In this document: positions 28,285-36,807 of the stretch, piece by piece
How positions within the stretch are numbered: position 1 is the stretch's first letter
Layout: every line of letters begins with the position of its first letter
Origin: Luteibacter sp. dw_328
GTDB lineage: Bacteria; Pseudomonadota; Gammaproteobacteria; Xanthomonadales; Rhodanobacteraceae
Direction of reading: 5' to 3'
DNA length: 64,000 nucleotides
Assembly (NCBI RefSeq): GCF_018449605.1
Contig: NZ_JAAVUW010000002.1
Span: 496,001-560,000 of the forward strand
Notes under the pieces: generated by a model
Seen by the model: the letters and a program-made list of their open reading frames with translations, nothing else
Told to the model about the DNA's origin: nothing
Database searches by the model: none
Program-made: the position numbers and the translations under genes

Positions 28285-28565
28285 TTCCAATGTCCTCGGT
28301 CGTACTGTACGTGCGTCAAAATTGCTCTGATATAACAGTGCTGGGCTTGATAATCGATGCGGCACACGAGCCGGTAGCGGTTCCCGCGAATGTCGAAAAC
28401 ATGCTTGTCGCCGACAATATCGGCAGAGCCGAAAGTCTGCTTCAGATCACTGAAGCCTTGATAGGAGCGGGATTCGACTAACTTTCTCCAGGACCGGAGC
28501 GGTTCCGCCGCGTCGGGGTGGAGCTGGCCAAAGTCGACCAGGCGGCGGTTGCTGATGACCCGCAT
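28281..28565 (-). CDS. higB: HigB-family toxin, putative mRNA interferase
   Basis: A 94-residue basic RelE-superfamily protein. RVISNRRLVDFGQLHPDAAEPLRSWRK at the start and VFDIRGNRYRLVCRIDYQAQHCYIRAILTH at the end match the HigB toxin family, which cleaves mRNA at the ribosome. GGAAGAG precedes the ATG. It overlaps higA, and an autoregulated promoter lies upstream. Length and conserved basic residues look intact, so the module is probably functional. Confidence 0.9.
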   Translation of the reverse strand: MRVISNRRLVDFGQLHPDAAEPLRSWRKLVESRSYQGFSDLKQTFGSADIVGDKHVFDIRGNRYRLVCRIDYQAQHCYIRAILTHVQYDRGHWK

Positions 28566-28592
28566 GTAGCTCTTCCGTAAGCGGCGAAGGGG

Positions 28593-28620
28593 ATATTATC
28601 GCAATATGCGATACTGTCAA
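28593..28620 (-). promoter_or_regulatory. higBA promoter with operator palindrome
   Basis: On the minus strand, TTGACA (28620-28615) and TAATAT (28598-28593) are separated by 16 bases. A 17-base palindrome TATCGCAATATGCGATA (28597-28613) fills the spacer. A repressor bound there would exclude RNA polymerase, which fits HigA autorepression. Confidence 0.8.
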
Positions 28621-28733
28621 ATGTAGGCCTTGCCCATGGTGACTTGTCATCCGCCGCGGCCCGAAATCGATTGGGATTCGTTTGATGTGCCGCGCCTATC
28701 TGGTTGCCGTATCCCGCAAGTAGGTCACTTGCC

Positions 28734-28772
28734 AAATGACCAATGGTCATTTAAGTTATGACCACTGGTCAT
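28734..28772. promoter_or_regulatory. Two tandem operators for the TetR regulator
   Basis: A perfect 19-base palindrome AAATGACCAATGGTCATTT (28734-28752) is followed by a second copy ATGACCACTGGTCAT (28758-28772). The centres are 22 bases apart, i.e. two helical turns. They lie immediately before the SDR-tetR operon, where a TetR autorepressor would bind. Confidence 0.8.
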
Positions 28773-28786
28773 TTCGGAGCGACTCC

Positions 28787-29569
28787 ATGGCATCGCAACA
28801 ACGTTGGGCGCTGATTACCGGCGCATCGAGTGGTTTGGGGCGGGACTTCGCCCATGCGCTGGCCGAAAAGGGCAGTAACGTGGTCCTGGCAGCGCGCCGG
28901 GAGGAACCGATGGAGCGGCTCGCGGAAGAGCTGCGCTCGCGTCATGGCGTAAAGGCGAAGGTGGTGGCCCTCGATCTCTCGGCGGATGGTGCCGCTGCCT
29001 CGTTGAAGCTGCGCCTGGATGCAGACGGCATCGTGGTCGATACGCTGATCAACAATGCCGGGCATGGCATTACAGCGGAATTTCTGGATGCACCGGTTGA
29101 TCGCATCAACGCGATGCTTCGGCTCAACGTCCTCGGCTTGACCGATCTGACGCATGTCTTCGCATCCGACATGGCGAAGCGCGGCGGGGGCAGTGTGATG
29201 CTCGTGGCCAGCGTAGCCGCCTTCCAGCCGTGCCCTCATTTCGCGGCGTACGCGGCCAGCAAGGCATATGTGTTGTCGCTCGGTGAGGCCCTGCACACCG
29301 AGCTGAAAGCGAAGAAGGTGGTCGTCACCGTGCTCTCGCCCGGCGTTACCGAGACCTCGTTCTTCGATGCCGCGGGTGAAGCACCCAATGCGGCCATGAA
29401 GCGGATGATGATGAAGTCGCGTCCCGTGGTCGACATCGGCCTTGCCGCCATGGCGGCGGGCAAGTCGGCGGTCGTGGCAGGCCGCGTCAATCGCGTGATG
29501 GCCTTCCTGTCGCGGTTGTTCTCCCGGCAGCAGCTCTCGCGCATCACCTATAGAATGGCCACGACCTGA
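28787..29569 (+). CDS. SDR family oxidoreductase (DltE-like)
   Basis: A 260-residue short-chain dehydrogenase. It has TGASSGLG, LINNAGHG, catalytic Ser in VASVAAF and YAASKAYV. LAARREEP after strand 2 carries arginines favouring NADPH. A basic C-terminal tail (RVNRVMAFLSRLFSRQQLSRI) resembles the DltE/acyl-CoA-reductase-like group and may touch the membrane. The ATG at 28787 has CGGAG upstream. A tetR gene follows after 17 bases, and two operators precede the pair. Confidence 0.9.
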   Translation: MASQQRWALITGASSGLGRDFAHALAEKGSNVVLAARREEPMERLAEELRSRHGVKAKVVALDLSADGAAASLKLRLDADGIVVDTLINNAGHGITAEFLDAPVDRINAMLRLNVLGLTDLTHVFASDMAKRGGGSVMLVASVAAFQPCPHFAAYAASKAYVLSLGEALHTELKAKKVVVTVLSPGVTETSFFDAAGEAPNAAMKRMMMKSRPVVDIGLAAMAAGKSAVVAGRVNRVMAFLSRLFSRQQLSRITYRMATT

Positions 29570-29586
29570 TGATGGATTGAGCGTGC

Positions 29587-30237
29587 ATGGTTCGATACGC
29601 CCTGGCGGCAGAAGATAAGGAAGCGCGTCGCGACGCGATCCTGACCGCCGCACGCACGCTGTTCGTACGCGATCCGGAAAAGCTCCCGTCAGCTGCGGCC
29701 ATCGCGACGGAGGCGGGGCTGGCGAAGGGCACCGTGTATCTGTACTTCGCGACGAAGGAGGAGATCTTCATGGATCTCCTGCACGTCGAGCGTGTGGCGA
29801 TGATGGCGCGCATCCGCGCGGCATTCGCGCCCGACACTCGGACGGTCGACGAGAAGATATCCGCCTTCATCGCCGACTACGTCGCGCATGTCACCGCGCG
29901 GCCCGACATCTCGAAGCTCGAATCGCTCGGCTACAGCGTGCTGGAGCGGAACATCGAGCAGGATCGGTTGCGCGCATATAAGCAAGAGCTCGGGACCGCC
30001 CTCGTCGACGCCGGTACGGTCGTCGAGGCGGCGTTGGGGCTAGCGCCAGGCGAGGGTCCGCGCGTGCTCGTCCATAGTTATGCGCTGACGCAAGGGCTGT
30101 GGCAGGCGCTCGACATTCCACCTGATTGCCTGGAAATGATGGGCGATGCGGCGGTCGCATTTACCAGCCTGGATTTCACTGCTGAGCTGAAGGTATCGCT
30201 GGATCGTTACTGGCGCGGGCTGCGAAGCCAGGGCTGA
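29587..30237 (+). CDS. TetR-family transcriptional regulator
   Basis: A 216-residue TetR regulator. The N-terminal HTH (RRDAILTAARTLFVRD...SAAAIATEAGLAKGTVYLYFATKEEIFMDLL) is complete. The C-terminal domain is all-helical and resembles the TetR_C_7/AefR-like group. It sits downstream of the SDR in one operon and most likely represses it through the paired palindromes at 28734-28772. The ligand is unknown. Confidence 0.92.
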   Translation: MVRYALAAEDKEARRDAILTAARTLFVRDPEKLPSAAAIATEAGLAKGTVYLYFATKEEIFMDLLHVERVAMMARIRAAFAPDTRTVDEKISAFIADYVAHVTARPDISKLESLGYSVLERNIEQDRLRAYKQELGTALVDAGTVVEAALGLAPGEGPRVLVHSYALTQGLWQALDIPPDCLEMMGDAAVAFTSLDFTAELKVSLDRYWRGLRSQG

Positions 30238-30292
30238 CACGGCGCGCCGGTTTATGCCATCGTCTGGCTACTCGACCGGGAAGGGCTCAGGG

Positions 30293-31078
30293 ATGAAACC
30301 GTGGCATGTCGTATTGCTCGCGCTGGCCGTCGGCCTTGCGGGCTGCTCAAAAATGCAGGTCGCAGGTGCTCCTGCGGCGTTCGAGGGTGACACGTCGTCG
30401 AGCGGTGCGATGCTCGCCTACGAGCACACGCTGGACATCGATATCGATCGCGCAGCGATTTCCCCGCGCATCCAGGCTGTGCGCGCCGCGTGTGTTGGTG
30501 GTTCGTTCGGTCCGTGCAACGTTTTGGGGCTCAGCGAATCCGACCGTGGCGGGTCTCTCACTGTGCGCATTGCGCCGGACGGTGTCGCCCGCCTGACGGC
30601 GCTTGCAAGCGAAGGTGGGAAAGTTGCGTCAAGGCGCACGCGCGCCGAAGACATCGGGCGCGCCGTTCACGACACCCAGCACGATCGCGACGAGCTCGAA
30701 GCTTATGCCAAGCGGCTCGATGAGCTATCGGCAAGAAAGGATCTCTCGGTAAGCGACCTCATCGCGTTGAGTCGCGAGCAGGCCGGGGTGGCGGAGAGGC
30801 GTCGTGCGCTGGAAGCTACGTCCGCGACACAACAGAGCCGGCTGGACACCAACCTGCTGACGTTCGAGTTCCGTGACCGTGATTATGTCGGGAGCGGTGC
30901 ACTCGGTGGACTTTGGGAAAACACGCTGCAGCAGACGAAGGAGGGTATCGGCGAGGCCATTCCCATGCTGGGTTACAGCCTTCCGTTCCTGGTGCTGGCC
31001 TTCCCCCTGGCGCTGCTGTGGTGGGGACTGTGGCGGCGGGTGACCCGGCGCTGGCATCGCGCACTGGATAACCGCTAA
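30293..31078 (+). CDS. DUF4349 lipoprotein
   Basis: A 261-residue membrane-anchored lipoprotein. The signal sequence ends in lipobox LAGC. YEHTLDIDIDRAAISPRIQAV, a helical coiled-coil region (about 120-190) and LLTFEFRDRDYVG are typical of DUF4349. A strong C-terminal membrane segment (LPFLVLAFPLALLWWGLW) is followed by a basic tail. The role of the family is unknown; it occurs in cell-envelope contexts. AAGGG lies upstream of ATG 30293. Confidence 0.82.
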   Translation: MKPWHVVLLALAVGLAGCSKMQVAGAPAAFEGDTSSSGAMLAYEHTLDIDIDRAAISPRIQAVRAACVGGSFGPCNVLGLSESDRGGSLTVRIAPDGVARLTALASEGGKVASRRTRAEDIGRAVHDTQHDRDELEAYAKRLDELSARKDLSVSDLIALSREQAGVAERRRALEATSATQQSRLDTNLLTFEFRDRDYVGSGALGGLWENTLQQTKEGIGEAIPMLGYSLPFLVLAFPLALLWWGLWRRVTRRWHRALDNR

Positions 31079-31091
31079 GGACGCATCGACG

Positions 31092-31472
31092 TCACTCCCA
31101 GCGATTCGCATTCGCGGGGAAATCGGGTCGCTGGACGCGCACGACGCAGAAGCGCTGCCCCGTCGGCGCCTGCATGACGATCCATCGTTCCAGCCGATCG
31201 ACGACGGCCGCACCCAGTGCTTCCAGGCGACGAACTTCTGCCGGTATGTCATCGGTCTCGATGTCCAGATGCACTCGGCTCCCGTGACCGACTCGCTGGA
31301 CCTGCACGATGGGCTCGCCGGGTGGCGTGGCCAGCATGCGGTAGTTATCGCGGGAGCCGGGATGATCGAGGTCGACGGGCCGACCCAGTGCATCGGCCCA
31401 GAAACTCGCAGCCCGGTCGACATCGTCGGTATAGCAGTCGATCAATAGCGCGCACAGCCTTGAGTGATGCAT
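31092..31472 (-). CDS. VOC-family glyoxalase-like protein
   Basis: A 126-residue protein of the vicinal oxygen chelate superfamily. LIDCYTDDVDRAASFWADALG at the start, VHLDIETDDIPAEVRRLEALGA in the middle and the ending QRFCVVRVQ give the paired beta-alpha-beta-beta-beta modules of a glyoxalase-like domain. Metal ligands are not complete enough to predict a reaction. It is convergent with the DUF4349 gene. Confidence 0.85.
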   Translation of the reverse strand: MHHSRLCALLIDCYTDDVDRAASFWADALGRPVDLDHPGSRDNYRMLATPPGEPIVQVQRVGHGSRVHLDIETDDIPAEVRRLEALGAAVVDRLERWIVMQAPTGQRFCVVRVQRPDFPANANRWE

Positions 31473-31529
31473 GGCGGTCTCCGATCAGGCGGCAGGTCCC
31501 GAATATATTCGTTTCGGGGCCGCCGCGCT

Positions 31530-31769
31530 TCAGGGGCCTGCGATGCGTCGCGCTGATCGGTAACGGAGATCAGCGATGAACATGCCGGGGATCGCGCCGA
31601 GACAACAGATCGGCGCGGTCATTGAGCCGAGGCCCCACGCTTTTGCAGCGTGGAAGCCGGCTTCGCGAAGGCCGGCCGGGACAAGCACCACGACCCCGAA
31701 GGCGGCGAGCATGCCGAGGTAAGCGCCGACGCGCCAGAGGGCCGGGCGGCTGGAAAGGCGGGCAGTCAT
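31530..31769 (-). CDS. Small membrane protein, unknown
   Basis: A 79-residue protein with two hydrophobic segments (VGAYLGMLAAFGVVVLVPAG and GSMTAPICCLGAIPGMFIA) and a basic C-terminus. I recognise no family. GAGGTACTTAGG lies before ATG 31769. It lies between the VOC and isochorismatase-like genes on the same strand, so it may be co-transcribed with them. Confidence 0.6.
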   Translation of the reverse strand: MTARLSSRPALWRVGAYLGMLAAFGVVVLVPAGLREAGFHAAKAWGLGSMTAPICCLGAIPGMFIADLRYRSARRIAGP

Positions 31770-31804
31770 CCTAAGTACCTCGCGTGAGAAGCGGCGGCCG
31801 TAGG

Positions 31805-32371
31805 TTACAGCTCCCTGCCACCCGAAAGCCATGCACGAATCTGCTCGTTCGCCATGCCGCGCCCCAGCTTGCCGTCCATGTATCGCCATGTCACGTCGTG
31901 GTGTTCCCGGTCCAGCGAGTCGATGCAGTCCTTCGCGAGGATCACGTCATAGTCTCTCTGGTAAGCATCGACGACCGTGGTTCGCACACACGAGTGCGTG
32001 TTGACGCCGGCGACGATGAGCTGGTCGCAGTTGAGTTGCGATAGCAGCTCGTCGAGGGTGGTTCCGAAGAACGCGCTGTAGCGCTTCTTCAGGATGAAGT
32101 GATCCGCCGTGTCGATGTCGAGTTCGGGCAGGAGCTCGGCGCCAGGCGTGCCTGAGATGACCACCTGGATCTGGCCTCTGCGCACCTCCAGCGACGCGTC
32201 GCTGAGATCGGCTGCGAACTCCTGGCGCACCCAGACGACGGGAATAGCGGCGTCACGTGCCATGGCAGTGAGGGCGTTGGTGTGCCCCGCGAGGGCTGGC
32301 CTGAGCAGGGACAGCCGCTGGTGACCGAAGAAGTCGGCCTGCATATCGATGACAAGGGCAACGGTCGTCAC
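31805..32371 (-). CDS. Isochorismatase-like cysteine hydrolase
   Basis: A 188-residue hydrolase with the isochorismatase-like triad: Asp9 (ALVIDMQADFF), Lys95 (LKKRYSAF) and Cys128 (GVNTHSCVR). The family includes isochorismatases, nicotinamidases and amide hydrolases, and the substrate cannot be assigned. GTG 32371 is preferred to GTG 32377 because GAGG then lies at normal spacing. Cytosolic. Confidence 0.88.
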   Translation of the reverse strand: MTTVALVIDMQADFFGHQRLSLLRPALAGHTNALTAMARDAAIPVVWVRQEFAADLSDASLEVRRGQIQVVISGTPGAELLPELDIDTADHFILKKRYSAFFGTTLDELLSQLNCDQLIVAGVNTHSCVRTTVVDAYQRDYDVILAKDCIDSLDREHHDVTWRYMDGKLGRGMANEQIRAWLSGGREL

Positions 32372-32537
32372 GATCACACCTCGGCGGCGGGTGGGTCATG
32401 CTGACCAATGTACCGCGTCGGACGGGCCAGGTTCATGACGGCCTTTATGCAGCGAAACCCGGGGTCGTTCGCAAGATTTCATGATGCCCCGGAATCCCGC
32501 GTAGGATGAGGTTTCTACTCCACCATTGAGGCCTGAC

Positions 32538-33251
32538 ATGGCATTTCGTGTCCTGATCATCGGCGGCACCGGGCAGGTCGGCGCTGCCGTGGTTCGCGCC
32601 GTGCTCGCCGAGCCGTCCTGCATCGAACTTGTCATGGTCAACCGCCGGGAGGTGGACCTGGCCAGGGATCCCCGTCTTCGTCAGGTCGTTCTCGACACGG
32701 CAGCGGCCGGATTTTCGGCCGGCGTTGCCACGCTCGCCCGGGCCATGGTTGCGCAGGGCGGTCCGGTTTACGCTGTCTCGTGCGTTGGTGTCGGGGCAGG
32801 CAGCTTGAAGTGGAGCGAGGACGAGCTGAAGGCCCTGGAAGTCGGGATCGTCGGTGCCTTTGCGCGAGGCTGTCATGCCGGGGGCATCACCCACTTTTCC
32901 CTGCTCTCCGCTGTGGGAAGCACGCCGAAAAGCCGGTTCCGCTATGTGCGCGTCATGGGGCTGAAGGAGCAGGCTATCGAAGGCATCGGCTTCCAACGCC
33001 TTGCGATTTTTCGTCCTGGCATTATTGCTGGCAACGTTCATACGCCGGGGTACGTGGCGTGGCTCGGGCGTCTGATTCCGGGGCGGTTTGGCGTTGTCGA
33101 GCAGGACGATATCGGGCGGGCCTTCGTCGCTGAATTTGTCGCAAATGCGTCGGCGAGCGGCGTTGTGTACTTGGAAAACGATGCCATGAAACGGGCATCC
33201 AGCATGCTCACCCGAGGCAATCAATCCACCAGTTCGATACCCAGGCCGTAG
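32538..33251 (+). CDS. NAD(P)-binding oxidoreductase (HTATIP2-like SDR)
   Basis: A 237-residue atypical SDR. The N-terminal LIIGGTGQVGAAVVRAVL is the nucleotide-binding motif, and ITHFSLLSAVG with later YVRVMGLKEQAIEGIGFQRLAIFRPGII fits the HTATIP2/Oxidoreductase_14-like group. In place of YxxxK it has YVRVMGLKE, so catalysis is uncertain. GAGG lies at good spacing before ATG 32538. Its last 31 bases overlap the convergent pentapeptide gene. Confidence 0.8.
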   Translation: MAFRVLIIGGTGQVGAAVVRAVLAEPSCIELVMVNRREVDLARDPRLRQVVLDTAAAGFSAGVATLARAMVAQGGPVYAVSCVGVGAGSLKWSEDELKALEVGIVGAFARGCHAGGITHFSLLSAVGSTPKSRFRYVRVMGLKEQAIEGIGFQRLAIFRPGIIAGNVHTPGYVAWLGRLIPGRFGVVEQDDIGRAFVAEFVANASASGVVYLENDAMKRASSMLTRGNQSTSSIPRP

Positions 33252-33823
33252 AGAAGCCCGGCGGCCTCGGTGCGCGTGAAACGCGCGCCCTTGACCTGGT
33301 TTTCCCGGATGTCCATGACGTAGTTGGTGGCTTCGCTGAAGTCCGTGCCCTGCAGCTTCGTGCCTCCGAACAGGCTCTCGGCGAAGTCGGAGTAGGTGAA
33401 GTTCGAGCGTGCGAAGTCGCCTTGCCTGAAGTCGACGTTCCGGACCTTGCACTCTTCCAGGACCAGCTCCTGGAGATTCAGTCCGAAGAACGAGGTGTAG
33501 TTCACGATGGACTTGCGGAAGGCCAGTTTGGCGGGCGCCGCGTACCGTGGCCAGTCTGCGCGAGTCCAGTCGACCCCGATCACCTTGCACTCGTCGAACG
33601 TCACTGCCTGGAACTTGCTGGCCGTGAGCTTGACGTTACTCAGGTCGCACGCACGGAAGGTGCACTCGATGAACTTGCAGTGGTCGAACGCCGCGTCACT
33701 GAAGGAGCACTGGGTAAAGGTGCATTCTTCGAACGTCTTCGAGGCCAGGGTGCCCTCGGCATAGTCCAGGCCCTGGAAGGTCTTGAGGTAGAACTCCTTA
33801 TCATCACCGATCAGGTCGCTCAT
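33221..33823 (-). CDS. Pentapeptide-repeat protein
   Basis: A 200-residue protein made largely of pentapeptide repeats with central Phe or Leu (CTFTQCSFSDAAFDHCKFIECTF, DFRQGDFARSNFTYSDF), which stack into a right-handed beta-helix. The length and the break around WPRYAAPAKLAF resemble Qnr/McbG-type proteins that mimic DNA and protect gyrase, but most such proteins have no known role. ATG 33823 is chosen; ATG 33853 is possible. Confidence 0.85.
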   Translation of the reverse strand: MSDLIGDDKEFYLKTFQGLDYAEGTLASKTFEECTFTQCSFSDAAFDHCKFIECTFRACDLSNVKLTASKFQAVTFDECKVIGVDWTRADWPRYAAPAKLAFRKSIVNYTSFFGLNLQELVLEECKVRNVDFRQGDFARSNFTYSDFAESLFGGTKLQGTDFSEATNYVMDIRENQVKGARFTRTEAAGLLYGLGIELVD

Positions 33824-33957
33824 CGTTCCAGGCTCGTCGAGGGGGCAGGACATTGTCCGGCCTCGCGCTGGCGCACTCAACCTTGGGACACGTGCTTGTC
33901 TATACTCGTGCGCAAGGGGCGAGATCGGAGAGCCTCCAGGCGACAAGGGGAGGGGGC

Positions 33958-34500
33958 ATGCATTCACTACTGATAGCGGTATTCGCACTTGCTACGCCAC
34001 ACGCGATGCCGGTCGACGCTTGCGCTGCGTCGGTGCCGGATGCCCTGAGGCAGGCGTTGGAGCGACAGTTTCGCGATGTGAGATTGCCCCTGGAGACCGA
34101 TTCGCCGCTGGAAGATCGTAAGGCTGTGGTGGCCAGCGGACGGGCCTGCCTTCTGATTGCCAGCGCTGACTTCAATGGTGACGGCAGGAACGACCTGGTG
34201 CTGCTGCTCCCCAGGAAGGCGTCGCCGGGCTACCGCCTCGTCGTGGCACTGGACTCACCGTCCGGCTTCAGGGTGACCAGCCTTCAATCATCGGCTACGC
34301 CGATGACGAACATGTTTCTCGATGCCGCACCGGCTGGCACGTACTCCCACACTGAAGCGTATGAATTGCGACCGTCACCGGGCGCGGCGGAACGAATCGT
34401 CAGCGCGCAGGCAGGCTTCTGGTTCGGTGGGCTCGGGGCAGCTGCCGACGTGTATTTCCTGAAGCAGGGCCGGTGGCTGCACGTGCATGCTGTGGATTAA
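33958..34500 (+). CDS. Secreted protein with an FG-GAP/VCBS-like calcium motif
   Basis: A 180-residue protein with an N-terminal signal peptide (MHSLLIAVFALATPHAMPVDA). SADFNGDGRNDLVLLLP is a DxNxDGxxD calcium-binding loop of the FG-GAP/VCBS type. The rest is beta-rich and unassigned. A G-rich Shine-Dalgarno lies before ATG 33958. It is probably periplasmic. Function unknown. Confidence 0.65.
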   Translation: MHSLLIAVFALATPHAMPVDACAASVPDALRQALERQFRDVRLPLETDSPLEDRKAVVASGRACLLIASADFNGDGRNDLVLLLPRKASPGYRLVVALDSPSGFRVTSLQSSATPMTNMFLDAAPAGTYSHTEAYELRPSPGAAERIVSAQAGFWFGGLGAAADVYFLKQGRWLHVHAVD

Positions 34501-34511
34501 ATGTGGGGAAC

Positions 34512-35132
34512 ATGATGACGAACGGGTTGGCGATCACTTTTCTGTTTTTTTGTACGCTCTTGGTCACGTACGCTGCGCTGAGGAATTCGCGCACCGAAAG
34601 CCAGAATGCGGCGTTGTTCAAGGCAACCGGAGAACTGAGGTCGCCGAGATGGTTGGTCGTCTTGTTTTTCTCGATGGCTTCGTTCGCGACGCTAATGGCG
34701 TTCGCGATCGGCCTTCATAGGGAGCGGGATCAGACCTGGCCGATGGCGCTCTTTGGGTTGGCGGGCATGGTGTTCTTTTTGATTCGCTCGTTCTTCGCTC
34801 TTCACCTTGAACCGTCAGGAGTCCGTTTTGGTTGGCGATGCCGACGTTACATCGCCTATGCAGACATAGGTGAGTTGGTGAGATGGTTCGATGGCAAGGA
34901 AGCGGTGTTTACGATCGTGCTTCGATCGGGTGCCCGGCATCGGATCGGCAGCGATATTCCGTGCGAGAAGCTGTTCATTGAGGAGCTGGAGCGGCGGTCT
35001 GGCTGTGCCGTTACCTACCGGCGGCCGGGGCAGCGAGCCGACAAGCACGCATTGCGTTCACCGGCGGAAGTCGCAACCATAGCGGCCGCCGTGGAGGCTG
35101 ACCCCACCGGGGAGCGGACACGGGACGTATGA
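34512..35132 (+). CDS. Membrane protein with PH-like cytosolic domain
   Basis: A 206-residue protein with three hydrophobic segments (LAITFLFFCTLLVTYAAL, WLVVLFFSMASFATLMAF, MALFGLAGMVFFLIRSFFAL). A beta-rich domain follows (LEPSGVRFGWRCRRYIAYADIGELVRWFD) that resembles bacterial PH-like domains. GGGGAA precedes the tandem ATGs. The last 170 bases before the racemase gene hold an overlapping frame starting at 35129, which I judge not to be a gene. Confidence 0.6.
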   Translation: MMTNGLAITFLFFCTLLVTYAALRNSRTESQNAALFKATGELRSPRWLVVLFFSMASFATLMAFAIGLHRERDQTWPMALFGLAGMVFFLIRSFFALHLEPSGVRFGWRCRRYIAYADIGELVRWFDGKEAVFTIVLRSGARHRIGSDIPCEKLFIEELERRSGCAVTYRRPGQRADKHALRSPAEVATIAAAVEADPTGERTRDV

Positions 35133-35306
35133 AGTCAAACGTCGCTAACCGGTATGACGAAATGCTTCAACACGAAGAAGCTGGACGAACTGAGGAGCCC
35201 ATGAGCGCCGCTGGCGGATCTATCTCCGCTACTGGGCGAGTATTGGCCGGAAGCGCAGTGGCACTGCTACGCTTCGGCATCAAGCGGCTTTTGTGGAGAG
35301 GGTCCG

Positions 35307-36005
35307 TTGAAAACGATCGGGATGCTCGGCGGCATGTCCGCCGCCTCCACGCAAATCTATTACCGGCAATTGTGCCGGCTCACGAGCGAGCGGCTCGGCG
35401 GCCTTCATTCGCCGGAGCTGCTCATCCGCTCGCTTGACTTTGCGGGTATCGAAGTCCTCCAGGCCGCGGGAAACTGGGATAAAGCTGGCGACATCCTCAA
35501 TGCGGAGGCGATGGCGCTCGAGCGCGGGGGTGCCGGATTCCTGATCCTGGCCACGAACACGATGCATAAGCTGGCGGACCGGATGATGCGGGGTGTCTCG
35601 ATCCCCCTGCTGCACATCGCCGACGCCACGGCGGCAGCGGTACGGAAGAGGGAACGACGTCGGCCCGGACTGATCGCGACCGCTTTCACCATGGAGCAGT
35701 CGTTCTATCTTGACCGCCTGGTGGCGGCGGGACTCGATCCCATTGTTCCCGAGGCTGCCGATCGTGCCGATGTGCACCGGATCATTTACGAAGAGCTTTG
35801 CCGCGGTGTCACGACGCGCGAGAGCGAGGCTCGCTTCATTGCCATCGCCGCCCGGCTCGTCGAGCGGGGTGCGGACAGCGTGATTCTGGGATGCACCGAG
35901 GTGGGTATGCTGCTCAATCAGGAAAACGTATCCGTGCCTGTGTTCGACACGACCCTGATCCATTGCGAGGCCGCTTTGGATTTCGCTGGAGTATCCAATG
36001 ACTAA
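35307..36005 (+). CDS. Aspartate/glutamate racemase family protein (YgeA-like)
   Basis: A 232-residue Asp/Glu racemase. KTIGMLGGMSAASTQIYYR starts the N-terminal domain. The first catalytic position is Thr83 (ILATNTMHK) and the second is Cys196 (ILGCTEVG). The Thr/Cys pair matches the L-aspartate/glutamate-specific racemase YgeA of E. coli, not the usual Cys/Cys enzymes. The start is TTG 35307 with GGAGAGGG upstream. It overlaps the next gene by eight bases. Confidence 0.88.
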   Translation: MKTIGMLGGMSAASTQIYYRQLCRLTSERLGGLHSPELLIRSLDFAGIEVLQAAGNWDKAGDILNAEAMALERGGAGFLILATNTMHKLADRMMRGVSIPLLHIADATAAAVRKRERRRPGLIATAFTMEQSFYLDRLVAAGLDPIVPEAADRADVHRIIYEELCRGVTTRESEARFIAIAARLVERGADSVILGCTEVGMLLNQENVSVPVFDTTLIHCEAALDFAGVSND

Positions 36006-36639
36006 AGTAAAAGTTGCAGGTTTCGGCGTCTCGCTGGACGGGCTCGCTGCGGGAGCATCCCAGAGTTTAGAGAACCCGCTTGGCCTGCGCGGGCCCGAAC
36101 TTTTTCAGTGGTTTTTCCCAACGCGGACGTTTCGCCAGATGCAGGGAAAAGAGGATGGCGAAACCGGGCTCGACGACACGTTCGCCCGACGCGCGATGGG
36201 AGGTTTCGGTGCCTTCATCCTCGGGCGAAACATGTTCGGTCCCATTCGTGGCGAGTGGCCGGACGAGGAATGGAAAGGCTGGTGGGGTGACAATCCGCCT
36301 TATCACGCGCCGACGTTCATACTGACGCATTACCCGCGTCCCTCCATCGAGATGCTGGGCGGGACGACGTTTCACTTTGTCACCGAAGGGATCGAGGTCG
36401 CATTGCAAAGGGCGCGCGAGGCGGCAGGCGCGAAGGACATCAAGATCGGTGGTGGCACGGAGACGGTGAGGCAATATATCCAGGTCGGTCACGTGGATGA
36501 GATTCACCTCGCTTTAGCTCCCGTGGTGCTTGGCCAGGGGGAGGCGCTGTTCAGTGGCCTTGACCTGCACGCTCTGGGTTACCGGACCGTCGAACATGTT
36601 CCGACGGAACGAGCTACGCATATCGTGCTCGCGAAATAG
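35998..36639 (+). CDS. Dihydrofolate reductase-like (RibD C-terminal domain) protein
   Basis: A 213-residue protein of the RibD_C/DHFR-like fold. VKVAGFGVSLDGLAAG opens the fold, MGGFGAFILGRNMFGP is the helix after strand 2, and IKIGGGTETVRQYIQVGHVDEIHLALAPVVLGQGEALF is the classical closing part. These stand-alone proteins are NADPH-binding reductases of unknown substrate. It overlaps the racemase gene, so both are co-translated. Confidence 0.88.
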   Translation: MTKVKVAGFGVSLDGLAAGASQSLENPLGLRGPELFQWFFPTRTFRQMQGKEDGETGLDDTFARRAMGGFGAFILGRNMFGPIRGEWPDEEWKGWWGDNPPYHAPTFILTHYPRPSIEMLGGTTFHFVTEGIEVALQRAREAAGAKDIKIGGGTETVRQYIQVGHVDEIHLALAPVVLGQGEALFSGLDLHALGYRTVEHVPTERATHIVLAK

Positions 36640-36807
36640 CGTGCGCCGTCGAAAGGGCTCTGAACTCTAAAGCGCCGATAGCGTCCAAGTGACTTGCCTC
36701 GCCGAGCCTCGAAAATGCTTTCGGTTTGTATTCCTAAACGCAAGCTTGTGCGTTTCAGCCATGACCAGGGTTTCGAATCCGACATTGTCAGTAATGGTGA
36801 AGTGCAC

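Noticed and set aside
35129-35437. A frame overlapping the membrane-protein stop and racemase start
   Set aside because: It runs into the racemase gene in the wrong frame and has no domain; the ATGA overlap alone is not enough.
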